DNA of 64,000 nucleotides from Volutella citrinella (taxonomy: Eukaryota > Ascomycota > Sordariomycetes > Hypocreales > Nectriaceae). Made by a program: the position numbers and the translations under genes. Below, piece after piece: positions 54,337 through 64,000 of this stretch; the stretch's first letter is position 1, and each line of letters opens with the position of its first letter. The stretch is from assembly GCA_034401135.1 (NCBI GenBank), contig JAWZSP010000007.1, positions 2,604,001 through 2,668,000 on the forward strand, given 5' to 3'. The notes under the pieces were generated by a model, which was not told where the DNA came from, made no database searches, and saw only the letters and a program-made list of their open reading frames with translations.

Positions 54337-56303
54337 TCATTGAGCTTGTGAACGCCCACGGATACCGACGTACGTCCGAATCGCCTCTCTAGTGGCTTGG
54401 TTAGGTATTACCTCGACCCCCGACAGCTGCTTAGTTAGTACTGTTAGCGGAGGGGTATGAGATGAGGAATTTTGCGCACCTGGGTGTGCCGGGTACCAGT
54501 CAGATATTTGAAGGTAGTGGCCAAGTCTGAAAGCCCCGAGAAACCTGTGGAGAAATAATCCAGGAGTTCGGCCAGAGAATGAAGTGAGATGCTCTCATGC
54601 GTAGATGAATGAGTTGTCAGTTGGTCTGATTCAGCTCCGGCTAGTTCCATCGAAGATGCCCACAGAACGGCCGCGTGAAATGCAGCGTAGCCTAGACTCC
54701 AACACAGTGGAATCTGGCAGCGCCGCATGCGATCCAGTTCCGTTACAGCCCGCTCAAGTGAGGAATCAATGTCGACGGAGACTCCCGAGGTGCCTTGATG
54801 ACTGCGGACGATGGCTGGGCTGTCGCAACACCAGATGGATATCTGATAGAAAAATTGCCTAAAAATGGCGCTTTTAACCGTAGAAATGTCGATATTTTCG
54901 ATCAGCGTAGTTTTTATTGTTTCTTGAAGCTGAAGGTCGATCGGGAAGCCTCTAGACCGCTGGTTTTGCCAGTTGATGGCGCTCTTGGTAAGTGTAGAGA
55001 GTATTGAGAGGTAGCGTGTCCCACCCACCTCCTCGGGCACCTTAGAAAGGACGATCAGTAGCTGTTGGGAAACAGAAGATAAATCGCATACCTCAGCACT
55101 GATATCCTGGTCGTCTATGCTAAATGGCCTCCCAAGCGCCAGTGATACTAGGCTTTCGTAAAGACCGAGTCAACGGAATTCGAATCCGGGCATTGTCCTT
55201 AAGGGGACACTCACCCGTCTATTATATAGCATGCCCAAAATGCATTCTCTCCTTCGATCGAAGCACATATTCTAGTTGTTGCCCCTCGTTTTAGGTGAAG
55301 ACCTAAAGTGATGGCATTCTGGATGGCAAGACCAGTCAATTGCCACGTGCTCCCCCCAGCGGGATTGAACATGGAGAATAGTGTGACGAGGAGAAGAAAC
55401 TGAAGTGAGGTCAGACTGTGAGTTGATGTGATGGGCTCACACCCTTGGGCTGCCAAGATGAAGAGCTCGATTCGATGATATGTAGATATTTGGCCACTTT
55501 CGGCTGAGAAGGTAGCACCCAGGGCGAGAACCATCAAAATAAGTGGTTCTTCAGGAATACCCGTTTTCTCAGATGCCAGGCGTGTAAAATTCTCTCGAAC
55601 GGCGGCTTCATTAAGAAAGGGAAGACAATTGTGGAAATGTTCAAAATAGAGGTCGAGATACTTGGACATGGTGGGGACTGTAAAGATCGGGAATGAAGGG
55701 CGCCGAACAGTTGGGAAGAGGGCATTCGGGAGGTTTGAGTGGCTCGGGCAACTGTTGTCCACTGCGATGGCCGTTTTGAGCATGCGGTTGATGCCGTAGG
55801 CGAGTTGGGGATGAAGGGTTCCAGCACCAGCTTCTCCAATGGTGCTCCAGTCGAAGGTGCCATGTCTCCCAGCATGACTGTCATTTGAACGCAGCCCAAC
55901 TTGGCTATCGCCGGTACCTTCCAAGTTTCCAGCGTCCGCGGGCTGTGCAGTCTCCAGCGGAGTGGCTTGTTCACGATTCTCCAAGATTCTGGATGCCTCA
56001 TTTGAAGGCGTGAGAATTCTTCCTCCAGGCTCTCAAGATACCTGTAATTCATTTAGACTGATATTTCGTGTTGCAAGTTGCTTTAATCACCGACCCTGGA
56101 GGGAGGGAGTTTGCTGCGCGGCTTGAAGTCGGTGTCGAGCTGGCGCAGTGAACCCCCTGCCTGGCACACTGGCCGCATTTAGGAGACTTTAGGTCACACT
56201 TTTCATTTATTTATATGTTAGCATCCTGAATTTAGTATCGCGGCAAAAAGAAGGATCGTAAACATACTTTGATCTTCCGCTTCCTGCACCGCTGGCATGC
56301 CAT
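54337..56303 (-). CDS. Zn2Cys6 transcription factor (C), frame break in linker
   Basis: Zinc-cluster regulator rebuilt from several exons. Exon 1 begins at 56303 with MACQRCRKRKIK; after an intron, CDLKSPKCGQCARQGVHC completes a canonical cluster. The next exon starts at about 56040 with the coiled-coil linker YLESLEEEFSRLQ. The MHR follows (SKYLDLYFEHFHNCLPFL; ENAFWACYIIDG-LVSLALGRPFSIDDQDISAE; VPEEVGGTRYLSIL) and the gene ends with a small exon reading ...VEVIPNQATREAIRTYVGI. The linker and the MHR are in different frames with no good intron between them (about 55.82-56.03 kb). Either an unusual splice removes part of this region, the linker is spliced out through another donor/acceptor pair (GTGATT donor to an AG at about 56030), or a one-base lesion has broken the gene. 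Head-to-head with regulator D. Confidence 0.72.
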
Positions 56304-56664
56304 GTGTAGAGCAGGAGGCGACGGCATTTATGCGGCTGCCGATGGAGAGTGGAAAATGGAGACATCAGAGAACCATAATGTGTTATTTGCTGCCCAGTTC
56401 GGGTATGTCTTCAGATGCAACAAGTCGAAAGAAATTCGCCGGAAGAATGTGAATGTCGTCTCTTTTAGGTTCCCCTGTTGCGAGCCAAGCAAACCGAGGA
56501 GGTGTGAGGGTGGAGGCCCGCTTTGCTGCATAATTCATCCTCCGCAGCCCCTACTATGCAATGCAGTTGCTCGCCCTCGCACCGTCGCTCTTGCTCTTCC
56601 CCCGGCCATGACCCTCAAAGATATTCTTCGTGCCTAAACACACACCTAAAGGTCATCAGAAGAG
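56304..56664. promoter_or_regulatory. Shared promoter of regulators C and D
   Basis: 361 bp between two divergent Zn2Cys6 genes. No CGGATCCG copy. Open frames across it are not supported. Confidence 0.5.
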
Positions 56665-58916
56665 ATGTCAGGGCTTCCAATAATAGCATGCAAGCGATGC
56701 AAACAAAAAAAGCTCAAGGTGAAATCCGTCCCCCATCGACGCAGCAGGCTGTGCCTAACATCAATGTCACCGTGCCAGTGCGATGAAGACCCCAGTGTCT
56801 GTAGGAATTGCCGAAGATCCGACTCTGCATGTATTCAGATTGATGCAAGATCGCGTAGGGAGTATAGCAGAGGGTACAGGCATCCTCTACTCAGCGGAAA
56901 CCAATGAACATAACATCATTTGACTGACGCAGAGTGCCAGATATATCGAGGATCTCCAGCAGAGAATCTCCTCCTTGAAACAAGTCATCGCAGACAAGTG
57001 TTCCCCTAGCAATCACGGGTCAGTGAATGCCACGGTATCGTCTACCAGCCCGGTGGCTCAGTCAACATATCATGGTGAAGGCAGCGCAATCAGGTAAGAG
57101 TAGTATTCGTCCAGTGATCAGATGTGTATTGATCCTAGCTAGCATGGCTCGCTTGGTTGAGGCTGCCGTAGCTCAGCAATTCACTGACAGCCCTCTGGTT
57201 GATGTCCCCAACGGGAGCGACAATAGGGCACCGGAGCACGAGGGTGGAGCGGCGGCTGAGGCTGATGTGTCTCCAGTGACACTGACATCACTTGAAACGG
57301 CGTACCAGCTCGTTACATCTTAGTGAGCCCATCCCATCTCGCTTGCATACTTGGCGGTTCTGACAATGATCTGAAGTCTAAATGGGCCACACGTCCTGCA
57401 CCCTTTCCTGAGGAGATCACATCTTCTCAAGGAGGTCGAGGAGGTCTTCTCCCAACCCGAAGCGGCATCAAAACCATCTCTATTCAGGGTTTACATGGTA
57501 TGCGCAATAGGAGCGGTATCATTGGTTAGAAATGGGCTGCATGACATCCCGGCCATGAGATATTATGTCACGGCCATGGAACATGCGACAGCTTACCCTC
57601 CCTCAGGCGGCCTGGAGCACGTCCAAGCTTTGTTGCTCATCCTCATTTTCTCACTGCAGCATGACATTGGTAGCACGTCTCTCCCTTTTTGGCTTACCTT
57701 TCCGGTCGATCTGAGCTAACCGTGTTTTATAGTTGGCAATAAATGGGATCTCGCTCGAGCCGCCATGAGAATTTGTGTTGAAAATAGTTTCCACCGCCGA
57801 ACTTCGGTTGAGAAGGATAGAATGGCCATGCAGATGGAACGCCGAGTCTTTTGGGCCTGTTATATCAGCGACAGGCACAGCAGTTCCGCTTTAGGCCGTC
57901 CAGTCGCGTTGCAGGACCGTGAAATAGATGTCGAGGTATGTCTGCGCTTATACACACTGCTGCACCCAGGGCTAATAGTATCGCAGCTCCCACTCGATGC
58001 GGATGACGACTTGGTCGAGTCAGGCGACCTCGACAAGCAAATCTTCCGGGGTATGTCGGAGGTCTCAGCACAATTACGTCAAATCCGATTAAGACAGATC
58101 ACTTCCAAGATCGGGACCAAAGTGTATCGAAAACCGGCGACTCATGAGCTCGGCGCCCTCGAGCTTGCGGTGGGTGAGATCTTGCCTGAGCTTGACGTAT
58201 GGCGAAACTCTTTCCCCATATTGCTTGACCCTCGCAACGCATACGAAACACAGCAGTGGAAAGATCTGAACTATTATCGAGAGAGACTAAAATGTCTTCG
58301 CCCTCTGCTCGTCCATGGCACAAACAGTCCTTCATACACCTCAGCGCTGGCAGCATGCCAAGAGGCCTCATCCAAGGTCGCCACGCTTTACAGAGACATG
58401 CGGGCCAGCGACAAACTGGTCCTAAACTGGACCTGTGTCCATGATATGATGTCGGCTGGCTTCACTATATTGTACTGTGCGTTGCTACGCCACGAAATGG
58501 CACAGAGGCATGTCTTGGATAATCAGACGCAGGACGAGAGCTTGACTTGGATGCAAGAGAACACATCATGCATCGTAGACAACCTCATCCACATTGCAGC
58601 GAAATGGGATACTGTCCACAAACATGTCAACGTGTTCAAGATTTTTGCCTGTCGTGTGGAAGATTCCATGCGTGTGCAATCAACCGAGGCTGGGCACTCA
58701 CACTCAGGGGCCAATAACACATTGGTGACGACATGGAACTTTCCGCCGGGGGTATCCGACGTGGAAAGCTGGGATAGCGTTTTTGGACACCAGGCGGATC
58801 TCTGGGACGCGGCCATGGTCGCATTTCTCAACGAGCCCTTTGACCTCGGCAACATCGATTGGGGTTCGGTCCGCTGGGACATTACGGGGGACGGACTCCC
58901 ACCGAGCGAGCCCTAG
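56665..58916 (+). CDS. Zn2Cys6 transcription factor (D)
   Basis: Fourth zinc-cluster regulator. Exon 1 (56665-56718) encodes MSGLPIIACKRCKQKKLK; after a 60-nt intron, exon 2 (from 56779) gives CDEDPSVCRNCRRSDSAC, completing a canonical cluster split by an intron at the third Cys, as in regulator C. Next comes the linker YIEDLQQRISSL. An intron at 57321-57379 joins ...TAYQLVTSY to LNGPHVLHPFLRRSHLLKE, and the MHR continues with FRVYMVCAIGAVSLVRNGLH, VGNKWDLARAAMRICVENSF and RRVFWACYISDRHSSSALGRP. After one more intron (ending at about 57985), LPLDADDD leads into a long C-terminal half that stays open to the stop. All joins tested keep frame, so unlike C this gene looks whole. Exact ends of exons 2 and 3 are uncertain by a few bases. 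Confidence 0.88.
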
Positions 58917-59304
58917 CACCCCAGCAACACCCTCTCATGGCGCTGGGGCAACCCTATTGATCCCTACTCTCTAACCATCCAACCGGCGTCTAGTTGCATA
59001 ATGGCACTAGCTGATCATCATCCGGGGCACTTGGTCTCGGCCCCACCCCGTCGCCCATGTCCACAAGGACGGACACCTCCGAGTCGACCAGAGACGAGGC
59101 GGCGTCACTCCATGGATGTTGGGAAGCTCGCCTTTGTACTAAAATGCAGCCGAGGGCTGTGAATTATTTAATGTGCTAGCCGCCGAGAAGGGAAGACGCC
59201 AACATTTCAAACGGTGGACAACGACAACACACTCTACAAGCTCAGTTTGTGTCTTACACCCCCAACCCATCAATATTGTCCATTCTCCAGCAGCCCGATC
59301 CAAG
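58917..59304. other. Spacer before aldolase gene
   Basis: 3' end of regulator D and promoter of the class II aldolase-like gene. Nothing else recognised. Confidence 0.5.
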
Positions 59305-60291
59305 ATGGCACCAATGGCTACCACCGAGGTCCACTCTGCCGCCGACATTGCCAATGGCGCAAGCATTGATGACAAGTCAGCTGTGTTCAGCAAAAAGGGC
59401 ACCGACCTGAAGTCCATGGCAGTAGGCGCCCAGACCAAGGATGGCCGCAGCGTCGTGCCCACTATCCCGATTTTCAAGACCAAGGAGGAGGAACAGCGCT
59501 ACTGCAAGGAGCACCTTGCCTGTGCATTCCGTGTCTTTGCTGCTCGCGGTTATGACGAAGGCGTCGCCGGGCACATGTCCCTGAGAGACCCTATCAGACA
59601 CGACCACTTCTGGATCAACCCGTAAGTGTTTGGCCCATGTAAAGGCTTTGGTCGGTACCTAAAAGCTCTAACTCTTGTTTTCAGATACGCAATGCATTTC
59701 GCCGATATCAAGGTGTCGGACCTTGTTTGTGTCAACGAGGATGCCGAGGTCATCTCAGGCAACCACGCCGTCAACGCCGCCGGCTTCTCGATTCATTCTG
59801 AAATTCACAAGGCCCACCCTTGGGTCAACGCCGTCTGCCATGCTCACACCGTCTTTGGCAAGGCGTACTCCGTCTTCGGAAAGAAGCTCCCTCCCGTCAT
59901 GCAGGACTCTCTCCGCTTCTACGATTCTCATAGCGTCAACCTTGACTACGGCGGAGTTGTCCTTTCTTCCGAGGAAGGCAAGAATATTGCCGCTACTCTG
60001 AGGCCCCAGGACAAGGTATGCATCCTGCAGAACCACGGCCTCCTCTCTGTGGGCGAGACCATTGATGAGGCGGCGTACTGGTTTATCTGCTTCGACAAGT
60101 GCTGCCAGAGCCAGCTGATGATCGATGCCGTCACGAGGGCGAAGGGCGATGAGTACCAGCCCAAGGAAGTCGACCATGAGACAGCATTCTTCACGGAGCA
60201 GAGAATCGGCACCAGGCACAGAGGGTGGCTCAACTTCCAGCCATACTATACCAACATGGTCAATCACACAAAGGGCGAATTTCTGTTATGA
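59305..60291 (+). CDS. Class II aldolase/adducin-domain protein
   Basis: A 307-aa protein with a class II aldolase/adducin head domain; exons 59305-59621 and 59685-60291. After a hydrophilic N-terminus of about 55 residues the domain starts KEEEQRYCKEHLACAFRVFA. Motifs: GVAGHMSLRDP (where bacterial enzymes have GN(V/I)SxR), then the metal-binding HAHTVFGKAYS and LQNHGLLSVGETIDEA (third His). Members act as L-fuculose-phosphate or ribulose-phosphate aldolases/epimerases, but many fungal ones have no known substrate; the His set is present, so metal binding is likely. The C-terminus ends RGWLNFQPYYTNMVNHTKG, usual for fungal members. The start is the first of two close Met codons; context CCAAGATGG is good. 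Confidence 0.9.
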
Positions 60292-61228
60292 TTTCACACA
60301 ATGAAGAATCCAAAACAAGTTCATATCGCTCACTGTCCTGGACGAAAGGAAACACAACACAGTCTCAAATTGAATGGAATGCATCGCGAGAGTGGTCAGT
60401 TTATAGTTGCCGTGATCGAGTTAGACATTGATGCGTTCAATCCCTCAGCAAAGCCCCTCTTTTACGAGCACCGAAGTTATTGAGTACAACTACTGCCTCA
60501 CTTGTCCGAGACCAACCTATCATGAGTGAAATGGAGGGTGGCCCTCCAGAGCCTACAGTCGACTGCTGGCGGCAGAGAACTGTGCGAATGTACGTAGCTA
60601 CATCAACTACATTCTGTGAAAGTAGCAGTACTTTTGAGGCCTTCTCTGTACTCTTATCTTGGACTTCGGCGTCCAGTGAGAACTCGTCATCACTGCATGG
60701 TGGTATTGTCTGCGCATGTCAGTGCACATCAGGCTGGGCGTTGCTTCCAGCTCTACAGCCGACCAGATGCATGCGATAGATCGTCCCAACACCGACCAAT
60801 AGCGTTCTAACATACCAGGATGTCCGGCCCCCCGCAGTTGTTTTGTGATTTCGGTCTCAGCCACTATCTAGGCCTCCGGCCTCCCGCACATGTTGGGCTG
60901 CGCCAGCGGTGAGGGGAAGACCAAAGTCGGCATGCTGGATGCCATCGTGGGCTCTATGCGGTCTCACCATTGGTCGCCGATTGCCATGGCCCTAGTTCTC
61001 AGTGCGCTTGTCAGCCTATATTTCTACTTTTGTCTGAAACTGCATCGATGCGCAGCAGCCGCTTCTATGTGATTCCATTCAGGAAACGTCAGCCCAACGC
61101 TCCACGTTCAAAGGTGCAGTCCCTGCTCAAGTCCGAGGCTCGGAGGGCACAAGAAGTATAAATTCTTCAGACTCTCCGACTTACCGTCTCAAGTCTTCAA
61201 GCAATCCACTCCACTCAACACGCAGTGT
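60292..61228. other. Spacer, possible small TM frame
   Basis: No supported gene. A 60-codon frame at 60890-61072 includes a hydrophobic stretch (PIAMALVLSALVSLYFYF) that could span a membrane, but there is no other sign of coding. Confidence 0.4.
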
Positions 61229-62223
61229 ATGAGTGACAACAATTACAACCAAGCTTACCAGGACGAGGGCATACCCTATGTAGGGGAGCCTTTGTCCTGG
61301 TACCCGATTTGTTGGTCATTGTCATTACCCTTCCTTGCTCGCTCTCCATTAACGTCTGCCAATGTTGCAGGTTATTCTACCGATGAGTCGAACATGTCCA
61401 TTTCACCTGAGCCTTTCCAAGCCCAGAGCGACTCAGCGTTCCACCTTGATCCCATTGACCCGACTTTCGACATTCTTCCACCCGCGCAACATTCCAACGC
61501 ACCCTCTGATACGAGTGACTGCGAGGTGGACTTTGATTTCAACCAAATGCTTTCTTCGATCGACCCTGCCACCCTTGCATCCGAAATCAACATGTGGTCT
61601 CCTCACGATTCTTCTCCCCTTCCAAGTGGCTTCGATTTGGATTCTCGCGGAACTGAATTACAGACGGAGGATTGTCACTGGAGCCAGTAGTCTCACCAAT
61701 CACTGGCAAACCTCCCGATGGGTTCTTACTGGCCTGATTCTGGAATCGAAAATACTTCCGAGTCCGATGAGTCAACACCTTCCTCTGGCCAATGGATGTT
61801 TGAACAACCGTTCGTGAACGATCTGGAAAATGGTCAAGTAACTACACAGTTTGACCTTCCACACGGCCTAGGGGGGCTCGTTGATTCGTCATCGGTGCTC
61901 GACGATAGAGAGTAGGTGCATGAATTCACAGTAGCCGGTGCAAAACCTGAACTGACTCTGATTCTACTCCTAGAGAAGACATGAGGGGCCAAGTTGGTCG
62001 TCAGATGTGCCCTGAGTGTGGACTAGTATTGGCGCGAGGCTCGCACATGAAACGACACCGGGAGACACACAAGCCAAAGTCTCTGCGGAAAAGGTTCCAA
62101 TGTACTTTCTCCCCTTGCAACGAGACGTTTTCGAGAGAGTACAATCGTGACAGACATGTGAGAGAGAAGCATCTTGCTGGTTCCCGGGAACTCGGCGGTG
62201 GCATGGAAGATCACGATCATTAA
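61229..62223 (+). pseudogene. C2H2 zinc-finger protein with in-frame TAG
   Basis: The frame encodes an acidic, Ser/Asp/Pro-rich N-terminal part (possible activation region), then meets TAG at 61688-61690. The same frame is open directly after the stop for about 75 codons (MGSYWPDSGIENTSESDEST...), with the same composition, up to a clean intron (about 61914-61975) that joins ...DDRE to EDMRGQ. The last exon holds two C2H2 fingers: CPECGLVLARGSHMKRHRETH and CTFSPCNETFSREYNRDRH, ending ...EDHDH. I tested introns that could remove the stop and found none that keeps frame. So either the gene is recently disabled, the stop is a sequence error, or there is readthrough. A possible intron at about 61311-61370 near the start does not change this. 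Confidence 0.7.
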
Positions 62224-62896
62224 TCATATGATTCACTCGTTTCAATCGCCTCTTGGAATGACCGCACCTCGTGCTCATCAAACGTGCTAAGCAACCGAAC
62301 GATCTAAATTATCTAGTGCCCAAGAACCTTTCAGGCCTGTAGTCCCTGCAGTCCAAGAGACGCTCAAGGAGAGCCCAAACCCATCCCGCATGTCTTGTAT
62401 CAAAGGGCAAACCCAAGCGGAAATAAGTGGTGGCTCTCTATCCGTCTGGTGTACCATGTTAATATCTCAGGCCCGTGGGGCAAGGGAAGCTCGTTCGAGG
62501 ATGAAATAAATTCCCCAACGGACCATCAACAAGTCCTAATAGCGCAGCGCAAGATGTCGTTTCCTGCTGACCATGGACACTACTCGTAGGTGCGAGAATT
62601 TACTCGGCTTGCAACACACGATCTAGGACTATGATGTGCACATAGCCTTGCTTAGGCTCTGAGCCATTCCAGTAATTTGAGGGCCATTATACTGGAAACA
62701 TTCTTGTACTCAATAAAAAAAAGATGCGTGTACTATCATATTTCCACTACCCTATGCTTCATCTGGTGGACCAGCATCAACCCCCATAAACACACACCCT
62801 ACACATGATCTGATTAGGTACATGTATCAGAGATAACCAAAAACCCGTGTCATCAAGCTCTCTGATAAAGAATCAGGATTCCAAGCGAGCAACTGG
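62224..62896. other. Convergent spacer
   Basis: Tail-to-tail spacer between the C2H2 gene and the deaminase-like gene. No supported frame or repeat. Confidence 0.5.
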
Positions 62897-64000
62897 TCAC
62901 AAGAGTACACCGCCACCGTCGTCGTCCTCGTCGTCGTCCTCGTCGTCCTCGTCAGTGTCATCCTCAGCATCTTTGCCCCCTCTCCAGTCGGGATCCGTTA
63001 TGTTCGTGATAGAGTCGTTGCGATAATGTGCAGGCCCAACGGATGACAACCTTCTGCGCACTGCTTCTCGCATGCCTTTGTTCATGTCATTGAGAGTTGA
63101 CCTCTGTTCGAGAAACCGGGCATCATCGGAGCCACCTGGAAGCAGGATCGGGCCCCAGTTGCGAGGCACGGCCTCATGAGATGCAGGCTCGACAAACTCG
63201 CCCTTGTGGTGGCGAAAGTACAGTTTGCAGCAGAAGCACGCCAGCTTGCTGCACGCGATAAAACGGTCGTTGTCAACAAATTTCAAGCCCGCTTGGTAAA
63301 AATGTTCCAGCATCTGAACTTCGGCGTGAACGCGGATCCGAAGTGTATTTTTCTCGCACCTCTCATAAATATCCAGAATCTGCGCTTCAATGTTGGTGCG
63401 AGAGTTCCTTTCATGCAGCAGGGCCTCACAATCTGATTCTGTTAAGCTGGCCCGCTTTATGATTCCATCCAATGTTGTGAGAGCGTCTTTTCTGGGCTGC
63501 GCACACTCGGGTGCTTGGACGACTCCAATATTGAAGCTGGACAGCAGATTTTCGAGGCGCGGGGCGTCTTCAAGAAGCTGTTTGGGTCTCCTGATGTGCT
63601 CAGCAAGCCTGCCAATGTGATGTCGCAGCTTTTTACACTCCTTGGAGAGCTCGGTTGGAGATGATCCGTCCACAGGCTCCTGGCTAAGCTGCTGCAGGAG
63701 TCGCATCTTGGCATCCGTCCGAACTTTGTACGCAGTGCGGCACAGTGTCAAGGGGTCTCCTTGTTGCTGCGAGAAATTGTCTTGAAGCCATTGAGATAGG
63801 CCATGGGATTCTAGCACAGTCGCAATGGTAAGCCCGTGGGAAGTTGATGGGAATGAAGCTGCTGGGGAGCTTTTACTTACCCTGGGGACTGATGCCAGTA
63901 GACACCTTGTCCAGCAATGCTCGCACATTCCGCGCTGCATTGAGTAAAATCCTGCCCTCCTTTCGTATTCTTACTTCTGCGAAACGGGCACAGTATTCGG
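62897..64000 (-). CDS. OTT_1508-like nucleic-acid deaminase family protein (5' end beyond window)
   Basis: Minus-strand gene whose 5' part runs off the right edge. Visible coding: ...EYCARFAEVRIRKEGRILLN... to ISPQ, an intron (about 63879-63812; GTAAGT...GCTAG), then ESHGLSQWLQDNF through to the stop. The core has the two zinc-site motifs of the cytidine-deaminase superfamily: HAEVQMLEHF (HAE) and, about 30 residues on, CSKLACFCCKLYF (C-x6-C/CxxC-type). The layout fits fungal OTT_1508-like deaminases, a family known mainly from sequence analysis. The C-terminus is an Asp/Glu run (about 20 acidic residues) followed by GGGVLL. The substrate is unknown. A CGGATCCG copy occurs in the coding part (63333-63340), probably by chance. 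Confidence 0.82.
62908..62965 (-). repeat. GAC/GAG acidic codon repeat
   Basis: Triplet-rich run (GTC/CTC on the plus strand) encoding the Asp/Glu tail of the deaminase-like protein. Prone to length change. Confidence 0.75.

Noticed and set aside
63333..63340. CGGATCCG copy in the deaminase-like gene
   Set aside because: Inside coding sequence, 13 kb from the other copies; about one chance copy is expected in the window.

Overview
The window reads as nuclear DNA of a filamentous ascomycete (Pezizomycotina; a Sordariomycete is my best inference). Coding exons are separated by short introns (about 50-90 nt) with GT...AG ends and CTAAC/CTGAC-like branch sites. Several Zn2Cys6 regulators carry fungal MHR domains, and there are fungal-type families such as HsbA, OTT_1508-like deaminase, Dal5-type MFS and a CAF-1 large subunit. 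Intergenic spacing and exon sizes fit this. No rRNA, tRNA, CRISPR or clear intact transposon was seen. Coordinates and splice sites come from reading the DNA by eye; no database search was run.

Left part (1-18.8 kb): a full-length ABCC-type ABC transporter and a 12-TM MFS transporter (both minus strand), a small periplasmic-binding-protein-like protein (plus strand), then three minus-strand genes: a large disordered protein with a polyQ tract and W-acidic motifs, the CAF-1 large subunit (Rlf2/Cac1-like, with PIP box, KER coiled coil and acidic domain), and a conserved-looking disordered protein of unknown role.

Middle (18.8-32 kb): a 7.8-kb stretch without any gene I can support, then a complete SPX-EXS protein (Syg1/XPR1 family) and an M18 aminopeptidase with an unusual Cys-rich N-terminal extension.

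Right part (32-64 kb): an accessory-looking block with two Dal5/TNA1-type MFS transporters, four Zn2Cys6 regulators (two of them head-to-head), a 3-hydroxyacyl-CoA dehydrogenase-like enzyme, an NmrA/isoflavone-reductase-like protein, a glutathionyl-hydroquinone-reductase-type GST, a class I glutamine-amidotransferase-like protein, a secreted HsbA-type protein, a PaxU/DUF829 protein, a 3-isopropylmalate dehydrogenase, a class II aldolase/adducin protein, a C2H2 protein interrupted by an in-frame stop, and a putative OTT_1508-like deaminase running off the right edge. There is no PKS, NRPS or terpene backbone gene.

The most interesting signal is the palindrome CGGATCCG (inverted CGG triplets, the kind of site Zn2Cys6 proteins bind). 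It is absent from the first 34.6 kb and then occurs seven times between 34.67 and 50.00 kb. Six of these lie in gene-upstream DNA: three in the shared MFS/Zn2Cys6 promoter and one each before the HAD-like enzyme, the GST and the PaxU-like gene. This suggests a small, locally regulated metabolic or detoxification regulon, possibly controlled by the Zn2Cys6 protein at 35.2-37.4 kb.
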